In this document: piece after piece, positions 39,107 through 41,812 of the stretch | How the letters are laid out: every line of letters starts with the position of its first letter | Position numbering within the stretch: the stretch's first letter is position 1 | Source: an uncultured Clostridia bacterium | GTDB lineage: Bacteria; Bacillota; Clostridia; TANB77; CAG-508 | Direction of reading: 5' to 3' | Length of the DNA: 41,812 bases | Assembly: GCA_947628825.1 (NCBI GenBank) | Contig: CANRBH010000010.1 | Location: 1 to 41,812 of the forward strand | Program-made: the position numbers and the translations under genes | Notes under the pieces: generated by a model | The model's input: only the letters and a program-made list of their open reading frames with translations | Databases searched by the model: none | What the model was told of the DNA's origin: nothing

Positions 39107-40726
39107 ATGATTACTACATTACATATAAAAAACATTGGAATAATAGATGATTTAAGCGTAGAACTTAATTCGGGATTTAATGTATTTACAGGAGAAACAG
39201 GCGCTGGTAAAACCCTAATTATAGATGCAATAAATATAATTTCAGGAGGAAGATTTTCAAAAGAAATAATTAGAAAAGGTGAAGAGTATTCTTTTGTAGA
39301 ATTAAATTTGTATTTACCAGAAAATGAAAATGCAGTAGATGGAAACATAATAGTTAGTAGAGAAGTACATACAAATGGAAGAAACTCATGTAAAATAAAT
39401 GGTAGATTAGTAACAGTATCTGAACTTAAAGAATTTATGAATTCTGTAATAGATATACATGGACAAAATGATAATCAAAAAATATTAAATTCAAAATATC
39501 ATATCAAATATTTAGATGACTTTTGTGGTGAAAATTTAACTAAAATATATGAAGAATATAAAGATTTATTTTACAAATATAATGAATTAAATAAAGAACT
39601 AAAAAACAACTTAGGTGATGAGAAAGAAAGACAAAGAAGACTAGATTTATTACAATATGAATTTGAGGAAATAGACCAAGCTAAGTTAAAAATAGGTGAA
39701 GAAGATAATTTAAATGAGAAAAGAAATTTGTACATGAATTATGAAAAGATTTCAAAAGGTCTAAATGAAACAAATGGTAGTATTGATAAGTCTGTTGATT
39801 TAATGAGTAGTGCTATAAAGTCAATGGAAAGTCTAGAAAATATAGATGAAAAGTATAGTGCTAAAATATCAGAATTGAGAAATATTTTTTATGAATTAGA
39901 AGAATTTTCAAGGGATATTAGTTCATTAAATGATGATATGTATTTTGATGAAAATGAACAAAATGAAATAGAAGAAAGATTAGACTTAATATTTTCATTA
40001 AAAAGAAAATATGGAAATAGTATTGAAGAAATACTAGAGTACAAAAATAAAACAGAAGAAGAAATAAATAGAATAAATAATTTAGATGAAGTAAATAGCA
40101 AAATAAGAAAAGAACTAGAATTAGTTGTAGAAAAAATGAAAGAAAAAGCAAGCCTAATGCACTCACTAAGAGAAAAAACAGCAAAAATATTAAGTGAAAA
40201 AATAAATACAGAATTAAATGATTTAGAAATGCCTAATGCAAAATTTAAAATAGAAATAAAACAAAAAGGAGAATTTAATAAAAGAGGACTAGATGAAGTA
40301 GAATTCTTTATTTCAACTAATCTTGGAGAAGACTCAAAAGAGTTATCAAAAATAGCATCAGGAGGAGAGATGTCTAGAATTATGCTTGCAATAAAAACAG
40401 TATTAGCAAACACAGACAGCACACCAGTTTTAATATTTGATGAAATAGACACAGGAATAAGTGGAAAAGCAGCTAAGTCAGTTGGACAAAAATTAAAACT
40501 AATAGGAAAAAATCATCAAGTAATATGTATTACACATCAACCTAGCATTGCAGCAAAAGGAGATGAAAACTATTTTATTAGTAAAATAACAGATGGAGAA
40601 AGAACACATACTCAAATAAGAAGATTAGAAGAAGATGAAGTAATAAATGAAATAGCTAGAATTTCTAATGGAGATATTACTGACATAGCAAGAAAACATG
40701 CAATAGAACTTAGAAAGTCAGCTTAA
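39107..40726 (+). CDS. recN: DNA repair protein RecN
   Basis: ITTLHIKNIGIIDDLSVELNSGFNVFTGETGAGKTLIIDAI...SKIASGGEMSRIMLAIKTVL...LIFDEIDTGISGKAA. Confidence 0.97.
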   Translation: MITTLHIKNIGIIDDLSVELNSGFNVFTGETGAGKTLIIDAINIISGGRFSKEIIRKGEEYSFVELNLYLPENENAVDGNIIVSREVHTNGRNSCKINGRLVTVSELKEFMNSVIDIHGQNDNQKILNSKYHIKYLDDFCGENLTKIYEEYKDLFYKYNELNKELKNNLGDEKERQRRLDLLQYEFEEIDQAKLKIGEEDNLNEKRNLYMNYEKISKGLNETNGSIDKSVDLMSSAIKSMESLENIDEKYSAKISELRNIFYELEEFSRDISSLNDDMYFDENEQNEIEERLDLIFSLKRKYGNSIEEILEYKNKTEEEINRINNLDEVNSKIRKELELVVEKMKEKASLMHSLREKTAKILSEKINTELNDLEMPNAKFKIEIKQKGEFNKRGLDEVEFFISTNLGEDSKELSKIASGGEMSRIMLAIKTVLANTDSTPVLIFDEIDTGISGKAAKSVGQKLKLIGKNHQVICITHQPSIAAKGDENYFISKITDGERTHTQIRRLEEDEVINEIARISNGDITDIARKHAIELRKSA

Positions 40727-40846
40727 AATCAACAAAAGCAAGTAAATGTATAGAAAAAATGGAAAGTACTTATAGATAAAAAGAGAATATTTTTAATTAA
40801 ATATTCGTAAATAATAGATTATAAGAAAACTAAATTACAAGAGGAA

Positions 40847-41587
40847 ATGATGAAAAAAGCAATAAAAAACATTATTTTAATAATTTTAATAGTTATATTT
40901 TTATTTTCTACATATAAAGTGGTTAGCTATTTAGTAGAAGCAAACAAAAATAAAAAGCTTAATAATGAGTTAATAGATAAAGCAATCACTATAATTGAAG
41001 ACGATGAAGAAGTAGAAGATGATGAAAATAAAGTTCCATTTACAGTAGATTTTGAAAAACTAAAACAAGAAAATAGTGACATAGTAGGATGGATCTATTC
41101 TAAGGACACCCCAATAAACTATCCTGTTGTGCAAAGCAAAGATAATAATTATTATTTAAGAAGATTAGTTACTGGAGAATATAATACTGCTGGAAGTTTA
41201 TTTATGGATTATAGAAATGATTCTAATATGGAAGACAGTAATACAATAATTTATGGACACAATATGAAAAATGCAACTATGTTTGGAACTTTGCAAAAAT
41301 ATAGAAATCAAGAATATTATGACAACCATAAGATTATATATTACTTTACTCCAGAAAAAAATTATATTGTAAGAATATTTGCAGGATTTACTGAAAGCGT
41401 TGAATCAAGTTTATATCAATTAGGTAATATAAATCAAAATAGTATAGAACAATTATATAGAAAATCTAATTTCAAAAGTGATGTAACTGTGGCAGAAGAA
41501 GATAAATTTTTAATATTATCAACATGTGCTTATGAATATGATGGAGCAAGATATATTGTAGTTGGACTTATGCAGGAAATAAGTTAA
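40847..41587 (+). CDS. Class B sortase
   Basis: N-terminal TM, DIVGWIYSKDTPINYPVVQSKDNNYYLRR, YGHNMKNATMFGTLQKY, LSTCAYEYDGARYIVVG. Confidence 0.93.
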   Translation: MMKKAIKNIILIILIVIFLFSTYKVVSYLVEANKNKKLNNELIDKAITIIEDDEEVEDDENKVPFTVDFEKLKQENSDIVGWIYSKDTPINYPVVQSKDNNYYLRRLVTGEYNTAGSLFMDYRNDSNMEDSNTIIYGHNMKNATMFGTLQKYRNQEYYDNHKIIYYFTPEKNYIVRIFAGFTESVESSLYQLGNINQNSIEQLYRKSNFKSDVTVAEEDKFLILSTCAYEYDGARYIVVGLMQEIS

Positions 41588-41599
41588 TAAATGGAAAAG

Positions 41600-41735
41600 A
41601 TATATGTCGGGAGTATAAATGGCGAGAATGCCACTCCAAAAAAGTCTGTTATATGCCCAACCATTTCCCGATGCAACCGACGAGCAGAGTTCGGTTGTAG
41701 CTTTGGAACCCTGTGACACAGTCACAGGGTCTTTT
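41600..41735 (+). ncRNA. Candidate structured non-coding RNA ending in an intrinsic terminator
   Basis: TCGGGA (41607-41612)/TCCCGA (41666-41671) closing helix; GGAGT..GGC-GAGAAT-GCC-ACTCC; CAACCGA (41674-41680)/TCGGTTG (41691-41697); terminator 41708-41735. GC-rich relative to surroundings; no ORF. Confidence 0.55.
41708..41735 (+). terminator. Intrinsic terminator
   Basis: ACCCTGTGAC-aca-GTCACAGGGT-cTTTT. Confidence 0.85.
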
Positions 41736-41738
41736 CTA

Positions 41739-41812
41739 GTGCGACGTGCATGTCATTTAGTTAATCGGTGAAAGTCCGTAATGGAGGTGTGTATCATCAA
41801 CCACATAGTGAA
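41739..41812 (+). mobile_element. Group II intron, 5' end (truncated by window edge)
   Basis: GTGCGACGTGCATG...cggtgaaagtccg...atcaaccacatagtgaa is characteristic of bacterial group II intron domain I; starts 4 nt after the T-tract of a terminator hairpin. Confidence 0.8.

Noticed and set aside
1-41812. CRISPR array or prophage
   Set aside because: No regularly spaced direct repeats and no phage structural genes were seen.

Overview
This is a roughly 41.8 kb window of a very AT-rich Firmicutes (Clostridia-like) chromosome. The core is an almost complete S10-spc-alpha ribosomal protein supercluster: rpsJ to secY, adk, map, infA, rpmJ, rpsM, rpsK, rpsD, rpoA, rplQ. rpmD (L30) is missing. Left flank: a mazEF-like toxin-antitoxin pair, tRNA-Trp, an XRE regulator, a GtrA-like protein, dgt, ssrA (tmRNA), and a large adenosine deaminase plus SLOG-like Rossmann fusion gene with a small partner ORF. 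Right flank: ytxC-like, ftsK/spoIIIE, an unknown protein, an MBL/beta-CASP nuclease, a GH15 glucoamylase-like gene, radA, disA, a cyclophilin, an AAA_14/DUF4143 ATPase, corA, recN, a class B sortase, an orphan structured RNA with terminator, and the 5' end of a group II intron at the right edge. The most notable signal concerns decoding. Two otherwise intact genes (the ADA-SLOG fusion and radA) are each broken by the same kind of +1 frameshift: a zero-frame CGG codon followed by A, where skipping the C restores the frame and puts the expected Gly (GGA) in place. By eye, CGG occurs in frame nowhere else in the window except once in a foreign-looking XRE gene. This suggests hungry-codon or quadruplet-like +1 recoding at CGG-A, although assembly error must be excluded.
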